DNA of 64,000 nucleotides from Styela clava. Its lineage: Eukaryota > Chordata > Ascidiacea > Stolidobranchia > Styelidae. This document shows positions 1 through 12,900 of this stretch, in pieces. The stretch covers positions 2,790,001 through 2,854,000 of the forward strand of contig NC_135259.1 of assembly GCF_964204865.1 (NCBI RefSeq), in the 5' to 3' direction. The position numbers were made by a program, and so were the translations under genes. A model generated the notes under the pieces. The model was given only the letters and a program-made list of their open reading frames with translations, ran no database searches and was not told the DNA's origin. Numbering within the stretch: position 1 is the first letter of the stretch; the number at the start of each line of letters is the position of its first letter.

Positions 1-65
1 GATTACGTAACCTGTCATTCATCAGGTCATAAGTCTTTTGTCGCACGACCAGCAATATTTTTTAT

Positions 66-2460
66 TTAACCGCTGTCGCTATCGGACGACAGAGATACAA
101 TCTGCACATTTTTGGTCTGGCTTGCTGTGCCCAATTTGACGGCAGCTGGTGCCATTCTTGGTGCGATTCGTGCCATTAAACTTTTCGCACTTTCATTTAG
201 GCTACTTTCGGCCCCTTTTGGGCTCGGTGCTTTGGGTTGAGCCGTAGAGGGCTGCTCAATGGGACTTCTTGCGCGTGCTTGTTGCTGCGCATTTCCCGAT
301 TTGCCTCGCCCATATGCAGGAGCACCTCTTGCTCCGGCTTGGATATGAGTGACCCGTGGGGTGAAATACGAACGCCCGGGCCCTTCTCTTGAACGATTGC
401 CGTTTCGGTCATCAGAGCGGGTACGGCGATAGATTGGTGATCTTTGACTTTCATGATCTCTAGAATCGCTTGTACGCCTTTCGGAAGTAGATGAATGTTC
501 ATCAAGAAGCTTTCCTTTCAATCTTCGACCGGCCAAGCTTTTGCCTCCACTACCAGTCAGAGTCAGAGTCCTGCCATATGCAAATACAATAGCCAAGATT
601 AGTCCTATTAAAATTACAGTACTAAGAAACTTATTGTCTATACCACTAAAAAAAGATATCAATATGTTTGTAATATGTTTTGCTAGCATTTTCAAGGGGA
701 GTGCAGGATTCGCACTAGTGGTTTCACTTTCGTCATTAAAAGAATTCGCATAATCAATCAGACTTCTGGTAAATGCAGAATTCTGATTTATAGACATTAA
801 CATAGAATCAATATCATTGGTACTGGATATGTCGTTTTCAAAGAACTTAGATAATGAAGTAAGATAATTTATATCATAAGTAGTTATTTTTTTCGTTGTA
901 AGATACGGATGATTTTTTTTGGATTTGGAGGTCATGTTTTGCAGGATCCCCTTTTGGTACCTATAATACGTGTTATTTATTTTAAACGTAACAAACTCTA
1001 AAGTTCGGTACTGTAAAAATGAATTCCTGGAATAAGTCTTCTAGAGCCTAAAAGTTGGCCCATCACGGTGTTATTAGATATATCAGTATAATTAACCAGA
1101 GGACGGGTAGAATATAGGTTGTTAGGTAATTTTAGGCTGTTTAAAATGGTAGCTTTTATAGGTTGACACCAGAGGGCCCCCATTACGTCTCCTCTGTTTA
1201 CTGCAAACAAGTTGTTTGTCCCCAGAATTTCATTTAAAACGTCAGAAGGGTATGTTTTCGCCAAGATTTTATAGATTTTAGATAATAGTCGTTCAGCGTT
1301 ACATTCGAGTTTAAAAATTTTGCTTTGTAATTTCATTGACAACTCCGTTTGAGAGTCAGCGACATTTTGTATCATCAATGTCAGGGCTGTCGAAATGTCG
1401 GGATGATCTGCAAATTTGCGGATCATGTCGACTTTCTCTAAGAAACTACAATTATTAGCTTGAACCAAAAGTTCGTTTTCTAGACAGAAGATACTGCCAA
1501 AGCATCTGGTCATCAACTCATTACATTTTGAAAATGAATGAAAAGTCATATGTAATTCGTCCAATTCTACAGCAAACACTTGGTTAGTGTTGTTTATATG
1601 CAGGGTTAGCGAGGAATTTATTTCTTCCATTTTATTCGGGCACATTTCAAATTTTGAATCGTCAAATAAAAGTGTGTAACTGCCAATTTGACAGGCAGAT
1701 TGATTCACAGAGCAATTTGCGCTGTCAGCTAGTGGAAATATAATTTTCGAATTTAAATGGTCTTACATTACATAGGAGTATATTAGAGCAATGTTTTCGG
1801 TTGCTCCCGAATCAGTCGTAGGCCATTTATAATTTATGACCGGCTTATTTTCTGTTTCCCACAAATTATTAGTTTTCTGAACAAATTTACTAAACTGATT
1901 TGATTCGCGGGTTTCAAACCAGTTTCGGCAATTTTGTTCGGCGGTTGGTACGCCAGGTATTATTTTAGTATAATGAGTTTTGGCCCCGAAAAAATAAAAA
2001 TGGCTTCGCCATTCCGTTATGCTTGTTTGACAAGCTCGAATTGGAATTTTGGTATGCAATTTTGGTGCATGATAAATTTTAGCTTGGCATTTAACAATAT
2101 GTGCGGACTTTTGCCCTTGACAGAATTTGTCATCGGATATATCGTACTCTTGATTTATTTTGTCGTTCTGGCAATGATACCCAGAAATTACCATTGTTCC
2201 AAGTCTGCAATATGTTCTGTTCCAACAACTTCCCCATGTTTCACGTAGACCAGTTTTCTGTCATAATTATCGGTCCGGGAGATTACTTCCACATCGTCCT
2301 TTACACTTCGGTTTCTTCGATCTGGCACATTGCCGCCTGACCGTTCCGGATTGGAGGACGTACTGTCCGGCCATATCTGGTCTGGTTCTGATCCTCTTTG
2401 GTTTTCTCTGTCTCCTCTTTCGTTGGATTCGTAACTACTGGAAAATCACGTCGGGATCAC
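66..2460 (-). pseudogene. Broken gB-like class III envelope glycoprotein gene (retroelement env or viral relic)
   Basis: Three open segments on the minus strand, about 2248-1763, 1708-998 and 935-66, read as one surface glycoprotein. The first is rich in Cys and Trp. The middle one has an Asn-linked-sugar-rich region, a helical stretch (about residues 120-165) and then GDVMG with a nearby Cys-x-Pro (residue 173 on), YSTRPLV (199 on) and GQL (217 on). The last has a hydrophobic membrane-proximal part, one membrane span (FLSTVILIGLILAIVFAYG) and a long Arg/Ser-rich tail of about 165 residues. The order helix, GDVM..C.P, Y-S-x-RPLV, GQL, membrane span is that of herpesvirus gB. BEL-group Tas retroelements have been proposed to carry a gB-derived env. 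Breaks: stop codon at 1763-1765, frame change near 1000, and another frame change near 2235-2240. No pol is recognisable upstream, so the copy is truncated. Family call is inference from motifs. Confidence 0.55.
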
Positions 2461-2762
2461 CACTGAAGCGTATTTTTGTTACACTTCTATCAAGATTGGT
2501 GAATAACAACGTGTTTGTATTAAAATTAGAACAATGACAATTTGCATTCGGTATATAGCTTACTTCACTCCAAACAATGAGAAAGCCCTTGTTGTTTTAA
2601 AATACTACTAATGTCCTTCAATGCACGATTTTCTATGTTTTCCGCCATCTACAATCGCAAAACATTTTCATTATTCCCCCCTGATTTGTGGATTTGAAAT
2701 TTGACTTTGTATGACAATGTGATCTATTAATCTAACATAAATACAAAACGAAAATTAATTCT

Positions 2763-5700
2763 TTACCCTTTCGTTGGTAAGGTCTTGCGAAGATGCGATT
2801 TCGCCTCGCTCAAGTACTGAAAATGGAAAAGATTTATATATATATGAAATATATACAATTCAAATATACCGTATATCAAATATACATCAGCGCAAAATAA
2901 AAGGGTAGGATTAGTCTTACAATCTATGGATGACGTACGGGGTACACACACACCGGAAACATTCTCCAGAAGATTTAGGGTCACTAAGCACCTCCAATAA
3001 CATGCCCACGTGGCACACGATGAGAAGGGTTCTTTTATGCTCACGTGGGTAAATTGAGCAGCATTCATGAACACACTTGATAAAATTTATTCGAAAATCA
3101 GAATTCAATACAAAGTAATAAATTGACTGTGTAATGTTTCTTTTGCAGTCGCTGTACCGGTTTCCATGAACATGTAATTCGCGGACATGTACGTATGTAC
3201 GAATAAGACAAGGTATTGATGTAAGTTAGTAAAGGAATCGCATATTGATATAAAATAATATCCTGTTCTACAATTTCTATTTAGTTTGATTAAAGTAGTT
3301 TATCTAATTTTAAATTAAAACTACAGCCCCTTCTTGTGAGTATGAAATAGATACCTGGCGTAGATCATTCAATTCCTTGTGAATCTTGTGTTTTTCTCTT
3401 AATCCTGATACTCCGACGCCGGGAGTCTCGTTTTTTAGGGCAGAAACAATTGCAGCCATTTGAGAAAAGTTAGACCTTTCAAAATTCATGTTGGGAAACA
3501 AAAGATAATCCGACACGAAATACCACTGCATATTTTATATTTAATCTATTCCTGTTGAATAGCTGCTGCTATTCTCGATTTCATATTATCATTAAATTTG
3601 AAAAAAGTAATTTTTCATAAAGCATGAATATAAAATATCATAAATTCAAACAATCGTAGTCATATCGCAATAGTTTTAAATAATAATCACTTTATGGTTC
3701 CAAATAAAAATGTCCTGGGAGCTAGGAAGGAAAAGTGAAGTTAACTCAAATTATTACTTTTTATATTAAAAATTACCAAAAGCCTACCCGTTTTTGACTA
3801 TAACTGCCTTTCTTGCCGTATCTACGTGAGATTTCAGCTGCGACAAATAGCTATTCAGACCACGTAATGCCATTTGGTCATCACGTACAATTTTTCCAAA
3901 TCGTTGAGTATGTTTCTCGAATAACAAAAGGGTTGATTCGGCCATTTCATTAACATCGCTGTTGAAAATGCAATATATTAAATCCGACTTGCCAATGTAT
4001 ATATTAGTGTGGAATTGATATGTGAAAAATAGCCCATCATAAACACGAGAACAGAAGAAGAGAAACTACGTTATCAACAGGTAGTTAACATAACCCCCAG
4101 AAGCGCTTTCTGCACATAGAAAGTAACATTTCTGTACGTATTTTAAGATATTGGTTCTTACCCAGTATGATTTTGTGCTGCGAGAATAACATTGGCAGTA
4201 TCATTCAAGCAAGTCATTTGAACACTTTTCAACAACGATTGTTTGGCTTCTGTCCAAGTCTCTTGTGTTTGATTGTCTCTGGATGTGAAGAAGTACGAAG
4301 ATCTGGCATAAGTCTGCGTCTCCGCATCTATCGCTTTGTCGCGGAAAATACAACGAGTAAATCTATATTCTACAATCTACACTATATGAATGCCATTAAG
4401 GAACGGTTGATATAAACACTTGACGTACACAAAAAAACGATGTATCGAATTAGAAAACAACAACTAGAAAAAACGGCACTTTAATGTACCTAGCTAGGAC
4501 TTAAGTAATGTCATATATATCGAGTTAACTTGTTAAGGTGCTTATTTTTGTAGTATGCTCACAATTTGTTTAACAGTTTGAAATGCAGAAATAGTTCACT
4601 GCGAGATGTTTCATTACTTCGCCATATTAGAGATTTTCTAGGATGTTTACAGTCGTAAACTACGTTGAATGTCGCAGAACTTCTTTGAGTATAAATAGTA
4701 TATACCTTGAATTTCACTGGGAACAAACGATTTGGTCATTATTTCAAATAATGTAGAATGAGAAAATGTGATCACATCTTGAAATTCCACCATTTTTAGG
4801 TTCTCATCCAGGTAGGAAATATGTGCGCTCAAAATAGTTTGTCCATGCAGCATCTAGAACATGAAATACCTGTTGATCCCCTATTTATGTGATTATTTGA
4901 ATATTATAATAAATTTAAATCTATGAAGCTATTACACCAAATAAAAAATAGATATACTAATTAATAATTTGTTCTACAACTCACCAAAATATCATTAATG
5001 GGACTGATAGCAGCTGGGAGATTTTATTCAAGCCTATATTGGGATGCTTATTATTCAAAACTCATTTTGCAAAGTATGCACCGTGTTTTATTGATGAAGT
5101 AGTAGATATTATTACGTAATATATTGTGTAATATATCTCACCGACAATAATAAACCAGGTCTGATCTCCAGGTATATTGATATTGTTTTTGGCATATCTT
5201 CCGGGAGAGAATGTAAAAAATATGTCAGATTGTCAAATGTTTGCTCCTAAAAATTAATTTCAAATTTGATAAAAGCGTTGTTGAATAGAGTGTCGAAATA
5301 ACTATACATTTAAAAGAGTAAGTTAGTTCAACGACACAACATTATTTATGTTCTCACCTCTAAATGCTCTTTTGAGGTTTTGGTTGGGCTAAAGAAAACG
5401 TCACAACCAGATTGCAGTTTCACACGAATGTCACTCACGTGCGTCATTTTCCTGATGTTATTAAAAAAGGATTTGTTTCATTTTTATATTAAGTATTTGA
5501 GTTCAGTAATGAACGTCGGAAAAGCAAGAGCACAAATATAAAGAACTTCATCCAGTATGGTTTAAAATTAATTCAGCGATGTATTTCAATGTTTCAGAGC
5601 AACATATTTTGTAAGATTGTTCAGATAATATTTTCCTCAATAGAATTTATAGGATCTGTTATTTTTACCAATGTCCAACGCACGACTTACTTCAAAAATA

Positions 5701-8185
5701 GTGGTATCATCATGTCACTTTCAAAGTTCTGATTCTGATCCAACCAGTAAAATGCTTCACTACTGAGCTTTGAAGCAATCTAAAAATGATTTTTACGAGC
5801 GAAGATATAAGATGTTTGTAGGGCCTGGCCCAAATCAGATTCAGTAAATTGAGTACAATATAATAATAATACGTGAATGTGACTGATATTTTTGCCCTAT
5901 TTCAAGTGAATTACAAATGACAAAATGTGAACAGTGACATCTCTCTCACGATATATAGAATATATAAGTACCGTATGTTGCACATTTTAACAAATTTCAG
6001 AAACACTTTTAAAGTTTTTTTAATTACTGTTTTTTACAATTTTTTTGTACACCGCAAGTTCTACATAAATTGACACAATGTTAAACGAGATATTTTTCTC
6101 ACAGGCAAGCAAAACCTTACACCAAAACAATTACACGAGAACTAAACTAAATTTAACAATGTATTTGATGTGTGACGAGTATATTCGCAAAACTCACCTC
6201 AACCAGTACTTCGGGCCTGTAGTTACCAATTGTAAACGCTGATAGGGGAACGCGACTTCCGCCCGGCATTGACTTTTCGATTTCTTTGTACTTGGCAATA
6301 AGGCTTTGAGCGTCTAATATTCCGCGGTTTGGTAAGCCGTCAGTGAAAAGAATGATATTGGATCTTACATTTCCCTCCTTCCAAAAATGTGACCTTGCCC
6401 TGAAGATAAAGAACTTACATCTCATATTTGTTGTAATCCTAAACTGATAAAAGAGCTTTGTATGCAAATGAAAGTTTGATTTCTCTTTGTTTAAAAACAT
6501 AATATGCAAAGTTAAATATATGATATACTCACCATTTAATTTCCTCGAGTGCTTCAGTCAAACCATCTTCTAAATTTGTTGCCCCTCTCAAGTTCAGTAG
6601 CGGCAGAGTATTTTTTGCCAAATTCTGTAATCAACCAAAATAATTTTCTTTATAAAACAATAACTCTGATCTTGCCATATATATATCGAATATATTGATC
6701 CGACAATTTATTTTGATAATTCCAAACAAAGTGGGAATAAATATGTACTATATATTTGTTCTTTTGCTCACGTACACGTATCAAAGATATATTCACTTGA
6801 AATCGTCATTAAAATTCGAGAAAAAAAAGGGTACTCCTGAAGTGAGATGTCGCATAACCTGAACCCTAACCTGGTACACAACCTGGGTTCAGGTTGTGCG
6901 CCACCTTGGTGCGCATACTCCAGGATGTCCGAAAAAAGTTTTGTATTTTTCATTTAAATTGATTGTGTACGCTTATGGATACTTTCTAAACTAATCTACT
7001 ATACCTTTCCATTATCATCCATCTTTGTTATACCAAGATCAACTCTGGCATCTTCAGCAAAGGAAATTATCGCTAGATAGTCATCACTTGACACATGCTC
7101 TATCATCATATGGGCAAATGTCTGGAGGTCAACAAAAATAAAATTAACGAGAACGCAATTGAAAGTTTTTGATAGCATTTTTCCATTTAGCATTTTTGTT
7201 TTCTTTTATTTGGGGATTTTTATTATTACATCAGATTGAATTTGAGTTTGAAAAAACCCTATGTGTTGCAAATTTATCTGTGATTTTCGTGATATGGGGA
7301 GATATCGGGTCATGATCTAATATGGGATAAACTAAACGTTTTGTTCAAAACTCAGTTTGTGTGCAACTGATTTTAGTGAAGGATAGTCAAAAAGCTATCA
7401 TAAATATACGAAATTTAATATGTGTAAATATGTAAATTTAACTTAACTACTCTATAAAATATAGATGCTCAATTTTGGTGATCGAAATAGAAGCAAGTGT
7501 AGACTTATTGCTAGTTCTATTTCATACCTTCATCCTGTCAAATAATGATGTACTGTCATATCCAACTGGACTACTCATACTATCACTTGCGTCGATTACA
7601 AGTATGAAACAGAGAGGATTTTTGACTCCGACACGAGCAGGTGATTTTAGCTCAAGAAATATATTAATCTGAAATATGTGAAGTTTACAACACCAGTCAA
7701 ATTTACATGAAGGTAAATTTTTCATACACGAACTGGTAATATTAATAAAACAAGAGATCGATGCTCAAGTATTTGAACACGAAAGCCAAAATGAAGTAAT
7801 TCACGGCACAGTTCCTACAGTTTGTTGTCTGTATAAAGACTGTTCCCATGAAAATAACTAACACAGCAAAATTTTGGAAGAAAAATCAGACTTCATAGGA
7901 TTTAGAAAATTTGAAAATAAATAAAAGTGATAGTCTTCTAGCGACAACAACAATCTTCATCGATGAAAATTACAAAGCAATTGGGCAATACGACAATGTT
8001 AGCATAAGAATCGTGCATTCTTGTTGCTTTCACCGTACCATAATAGCCTATCACGGCCAATATATAATTTTGATACATCTAAATACCTGATTATTTGAAG
8101 CTTCACAAAAGTATTTCGATTCAACTCGTGGAGTATTGTCCCCTGACGTAACTGGCAAAACTCGTTGGCGGCTGAAAGATGCCAT
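2763..8185 (-). CDS. Von Willebrand factor A domain protein, soluble, 13 exons
   Basis: Thirteen exons on the minus strand, all phases compatible, give a 534-residue protein: 8185-8087, 7668-7528, 7121-7005, 6624-6533, 6399-6198, 5779-5691, 5451-5358, 5246-5142, 4853-4706, 4333-4162, 3958-3788, 3475-3355, 2816-2763 (TAA). A VWA domain spans about residues 50-240 with a complete metal-ion-dependent adhesion site: DASDS (Asp59, Ser61, Ser63), Thr135 in RGATN and Asp170 in FTDGLPNRG. A beta-rich part follows, then a helical C-terminal region from about residue 360. No signal peptide or membrane span is visible, so a cytosolic location is likely. The layout resembles VWA proteins related to plant WAV3 and animal Hint-VWA proteins rather than integrins; no RING finger or Hint domain is seen. 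Partner unknown. The exon 10 and exon 12 3' ends rest on weaker acceptors (4334, 3476). Confidence 0.8.
6830..6930. mobile_element. Short MITE in intron 3 of the VWA gene
   Basis: A 101-bp imperfect palindrome starts GGTACTCCTGAAGT and ends ACTCCAGGATGTCC. The inner arms carry CCTAACCTGG-type and GGTTCAGG-type sequence. A-rich GAAAAAAG-like sequence flanks both sides and could be the target duplication. The ends resemble the 241-bp element at 9540-9780, so both probably belong to one family. It lies in an intron and does not touch an exon. Confidence 0.5.
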
Positions 8186-9539
8186 TATACAAAGTATAAA
8201 TCCGTATTTCGTGGTTCAGTTGATAGCTATCAATATGTATATATAATATTTATCTGGTGGAAAATGTTAGATGATTGAAAGCAAGAACAACAACAATACA
8301 ACATTACACAATACCTCTGAAGAGGTATTCTAAATCTAAAATTCGTTTTCAAGGAGTCACCTGAAATTGTGTAGCTAAATAAATATGCTTGTTTGGCCTT
8401 AACAAAATGCCACTGAAGCGCAATCCTAATAAATAAAGGCAGATACCATTATTGAACCAGTTATCTTTTCTTGTCATTGTTGTAAACTGCTTGTCTGAGG
8501 AAGTCTGATTTTGGTCAGACGAAACGTTACAGAAATATATTTGTGTTAGTGTGCAGCAGGACTCTTGAATTGCACACCATTATTGAATCTTGACTATATC
8601 ATTTATTTAGATTGCCCAGTACTCATATTACCGTGTCACCATAAGATATAACTTTTCTTTTGTCTGCGGTTGGAATGTTTCAATAATCACTCTTTGTACT
8701 GTATTTATTGTGAAGGCAACAATGTTGTTCTAACCTTAGCTACGTTTGACAAGCACACACACATATCAACAAACCTTATATTTTTAGAGTAGATAAAAAA
8801 AATTAAATCGTCTGTTGAATATATTGAAGTCTCGTTAGGTATTTGTTGTACTTTTTGCAAAAAAAATTCTGAATAATCTCCGAATATTTTGGGATATTCA
8901 TGGGGAATTTTTGGGAATGCTTGTTTGTCTGGCGGTGCGTGGTAATTAAAACTAACCGAGGTTCCTGTATTACTAATCCCAGACTATGACTCATAGATCA
9001 CAAGAAAAGAAAAGTCAGGCAAGACACACGGGGCGTACTTCGTGTTATTGTAAGCAACAAGAAATTTACATCTGAGTGATCGCTATATAAAATACTTCCC
9101 ACATATTTCAACGTTATACTACGTATCGTCATTTGAATACCACCAGGAAATTGATTAATCATGAAAATTGCAACAATGGTCACAATATAGGGGATTCACC
9201 ACAGCAGAAACTATTGGATACAACTGAAACTTTGCATGCAATGCAAAATTCTATTGCAGTCAAAGCGTAACCTATGAATGCCAGTTAATGATAACAACAC
9301 ATAGTAGCTCGCATTTTAGCCGGATGACACTGAGATCGGTTGACCAGAGTAACATTGCTGAATGATAAATTAAAAATCGACAATATGGATAGATCGAAAG
9401 TACTCAACAACTTAGACAGTGACTTTCGAAACGCCTCAATAATCTTTACATTTGTTGACTTGAATATTTCATGCATAATCAACATTGTTATAATTCAGAA
9501 TAAACATTAATTCGACTTATTCTCACGAATTCAACTTTC

Positions 9540-9780
9540 GGTGCTCTCGAAGTATGTGAACCAAGATGGCGGACATCGGAACGTAGTATGTGTACCAGGT
9601 TAGGGTTAGGTCATAATTTTATTCCAATTTTCCCCATTTTAATTTTATTACGAGTTCGGGGGCTAACCAAGTGACTCCCATAGTATTTGTACCTGAAATT
9701 ATGGCCTAACCCTGACCCGATACACATAGCCTACTACGTTCCGGTGTCCGCCATCTTAGTTCACATACTTTGGGAGTACC
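9540..9780. mobile_element. 241-bp MITE with perfect 8-bp target duplication
   Basis: The element starts GGTGCTCTCGAAGTATGTGAA and ends with the imperfect reverse complement (TTCACATACTTTGGGAGTACC). The arms pair over roughly 80 bp and include AGATGGCGGACA and TTAGGGTTAGG. CAACTTTC occurs directly outside both ends (9532-9539 and 9781-9788), a perfect 8-bp target site duplication. It has no coding capacity. The duplication length suits hAT-like, P or Merlin elements; the superfamily is not settled by the termini. Confidence 0.8.
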
Positions 9781-10052
9781 CAACTTTCTTTTCACTACCA
9801 CTTATATTGTAAACAATAAAATGAATTACCAAAAAACATAAAAATTATCAACGACGATAGCCTTCTGATATAAGTGATAAACTTCTTTTAAAAGCACAAT
9901 GAAAAAATATTTCCACTGTCACTACGTGACGTAGTTTATAAAATTCAGCGATATTTAAAAAAAAAAATATTGTGTGTTTTCTATAAATTAAGTCTTATAT
10001 TACATTTTTTTTTCTAATCGATCATCTCTATATTGTCTAACTGAACTTTACT

Positions 10053-10247
10053 GCGAAATTGGGAATTCATCGCACACGCAACCAAGACGGCGCTCTGAGA
10101 ACATTATGTCGAAATTCAGGAATACTTATGGAAGCGAGCATAGATTACATGATAACTGAAGGGCAATATCCAACACATTCATATACTGCATTTCGGAAGC
10201 TGACGGTTATTAAAGACTTTCTCGACAGACGAATCAAAGAAAAATGA
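10053..10247 (+). other. Small coding-like ORF, unrecognised
   Basis: A 62-residue open frame ending KDFLDRRIKEK at a TGA. Its amino-acid make-up (RTRNQDGALRTL, then a Tyr/His-containing stretch) looks more like protein than random AT-rich sequence. No acceptor AG precedes it closely and no family was recognised. Part of its sequence recurs near 11560 in the degenerate duplication. It may be a dead exon or a repeat-derived frame. Confidence 0.25.
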
Positions 10248-12414
10248 AGACTAAAATCTACGCTAAAAGGTATTTGCAAAAAGCACTGCACTACTCTGTT
10301 GAAATGGATTTAATGGCGTTGTATATACGCGTTGGTGACCTAATAGAAGTTAAAGTAGCTTATATGCTGGTTACACCGACTGATATTATTGGCTTGTGCA
10401 AATATTTACAAGTATTTATCTAAGAATGATTAGAATCTCGAGAACAACTTTATGGAATTTTAGCACTGATATCTTGTTCAATTTGAAAATACCAAATCTA
10501 ACTTTATGTATGGCAAATACAAATACTATATACCCATAAAAACGCAGTAAAATCTGTATGAAAGATCATGTTCCGATTCTAAATCAATTTAAAGTTTTAG
10601 ACGTAGGCAATACAATGCGCAAGAGGCAGTCATTTAATTTATACTGTAAGATTTTCGTCAATCCATTCGCCATTATTTCATGCACAACTCGGAAACACTT
10701 CTCTCTAAAAATGGATGAACGACGAATCTGTCGAGCAAAATATTAATTAAAACAAACTAGCAGTGAATTTATGAAATGAGACTGTTTCTAAGCTTAGCAT
10801 GCATGACGTAATCCTTAAGCTAAATCATCTGAAGAAACGTAAATTTTCGGACTAAAACTATTCCATTTAGATCCGGTTTGCTTGCCACATTTTGTTGCTC
10901 AGAGACATTGAAAATGTTATCGACCAATTTTTTTTTGTCATACTGGTGTGCGTAACTTTATAGTTCATGGTAAGAAAAAAACTTCTGAGGCGGAAGTATA
11001 CGTGGTTACAATAAAAGGGTTTCACCACTTGAGAAACCGTACGATAGTCGATAATATTCAAATGATAGCTTTTTATTTATGTATTCGGGAGTTAAGCATT
11101 AGCTTTATAATTATAGAAGTGAAATTAATAAATTATTGCTAATTATAAAAGTTGCAACAATGGTCACAATACAGAAAGTTGACCACAGCAGAAACTAATC
11201 TATACAACTGAAACATTGCATGCGATGCAATGCAACATTTCGTCAAGTTCTGCGAAATTTTTTTAATTGCAAAATTCTATAGCAGTTAAAGCCCAACCTA
11301 TGAATGCTGGTTTAAAATAACAACACATACTAGCTTGCATTTAGCACATGATACTGAGATAGGTTGACCAGAGTAACGTTGCTGATAAGTCACATTGCTG
11401 ATTTCTACTATCACTATTTCATCAGAATTATACATAGGACTGCATGAATGGCAAATTGTTTTAATTTCTCCAAAGCAAAAGCCCTGAGAACGTCATAGTA
11501 TCCTATGGTGAAAAATAGGCAACATCATATTTATAAGTTAGCATGAGCAGTGGAAAATACTGCATTTCGGAAGCTTACATGGGTATAGTCACTAATATCA
11601 TTGTAAAATATTTACAAATATTTATTTCGAAGTATTATCAAAACCAGGATTGTTAAAATAGGTCATCTCGAATACAATTAACTTCATTGCAAAATCCTCC
11701 GATCAAACGTAAATTTTCGGACTAAAAATATCCCATTTGGAGCAAATTTGTTTGTCACGTTTTGTTGCTCAGAGACAGTGGAAATGTTATCGTGTGAGTA
11801 ACGTTAGTTCATAGTGAGAAAAGAACTTCTGAGGCAGAAGTACACGTAGTTTCAATACATGGGTTTTAACTTTTGAGAAACTGTACGATAATATTCAAAT
11901 GACACCTTTTTATTTATGTATTCGGGAATAAAGCATTAGCTTTATAATTATAGAAGTGAAATTAGTAAATTATATTCACTTACATTTTATGTATTGGTAA
12001 ATCCTATAATTTTAAAACCAGTAGATAGGAATATATTTTTTTCAACTAAGAAAGAAATATGTCTCCGAACTAAAAGCAGTATTGCTGTGGCCAAGTACAT
12101 CCCTGATACACTAAGGGCCTAAAAGATACCAATAAAGAAGAAATGGACCAACTTCCGCTGTGCAGATGCTAGTTGTTACCGTTTGAAACAGGTCTTTGAA
12201 TACCTCAAGTCATACTGACAGGGAGACAGTACAAGTGAAATAACTTTCGTCATATACATTTTTCTAATGAACGATAGCATTATATAGATGGAAACATATT
12301 ACTAATAGACTGCATTTGCCTAAAATACTTTAAAAGTAATATTGTATGTTGGTATCTTAAACAAGTCACAAACTATGGGTTCGCCCGATTGGATACTAAT
12401 ACGCGCGCCTAAGA

Positions 12415-12900
12415 CAGGGGTGTGTAATAGGGGAAACCCCGGGACCACATTCCCGTCCGTCAAGTCATTAGTATGGCCTTTGTGAACACTCAGATTTTCC
12501 CGTCCGTCAAGTCATTAGTATGGCCTTTGTGAACACTCAGATTTTCCCCATCAAGCATTAAATTCTAATCTGACAGTTTATGTTTAAAAAGGCGTTAAAT
12601 CTTTCGTCGTTTTATAGCTAAGGGCTAAGCAATAGCCTCATTCTCTTCTATTTGCATGACTAATAAACAGTTGACAAGTCAGTTAATGGTTGCTTCAACT
12701 TCTGTCAAAGCTGTTGTTAACAAAATATCTGAGTATCGAAATTTCAAGTATCCCACTAAAATGTTATATAAATTAAATTTTTTGCATTGTGGGGAGGTCG
12801 TATAAATGGAAAAAAACTTTTTTGTGGCCCGGCTACATATCTGAAGTTGGTTATATGGCCGCCCACCGGCATAAAATGTTACACACTCCCAAGGTATTGA
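12415..12900. mobile_element. Probable hAT-type MITE remnant with internal 47-bp tandem repeat
   Basis: The left end reads CAGGGGTGTGTAATAG and the right end, reversed, reads GGGAGTGTGTAACA, typical of small hAT elements. No clear 8-bp target duplication survives. Inside, a 47-bp unit beginning at the TTCCCGTCCGTC motif is present twice in tandem (12450-12543). Confidence 0.45.

Larger units (their letters stand above)
9165..11975. repeat. Degenerate duplicated block
   Basis: About 200 bp at 9165-9372 recurs at 11152-11392 with small changes (shared marks: caacaatggtcacaata, gaccagagtaac, ttgctga). About 260 bp at 10860-11125 recurs at 11700-11972 (shared marks: ttttcggactaaaa, ttttgttgctcagagaca, aagcattagctttataatta). 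A shorter match, tactgcatttcggaagct, lies at 10183 and 11560. The blocks keep their order, which fits old tandem duplication or two copies of one long repeat. No terminal structure or coding domain was recognised. Confidence 0.6.

Noticed and set aside
1934..2340. Plus-strand ORFs with hydrophobic stretches
   Set aside because: They are the opposite strand of the gB-like gene.
4983..5011. Extra exon of the VWA gene (LLSVPLMIF)
   Set aside because: Acceptor and donor exist, but including it creates a stop at the next junction; exon 8 joins exon 9 directly in phase.
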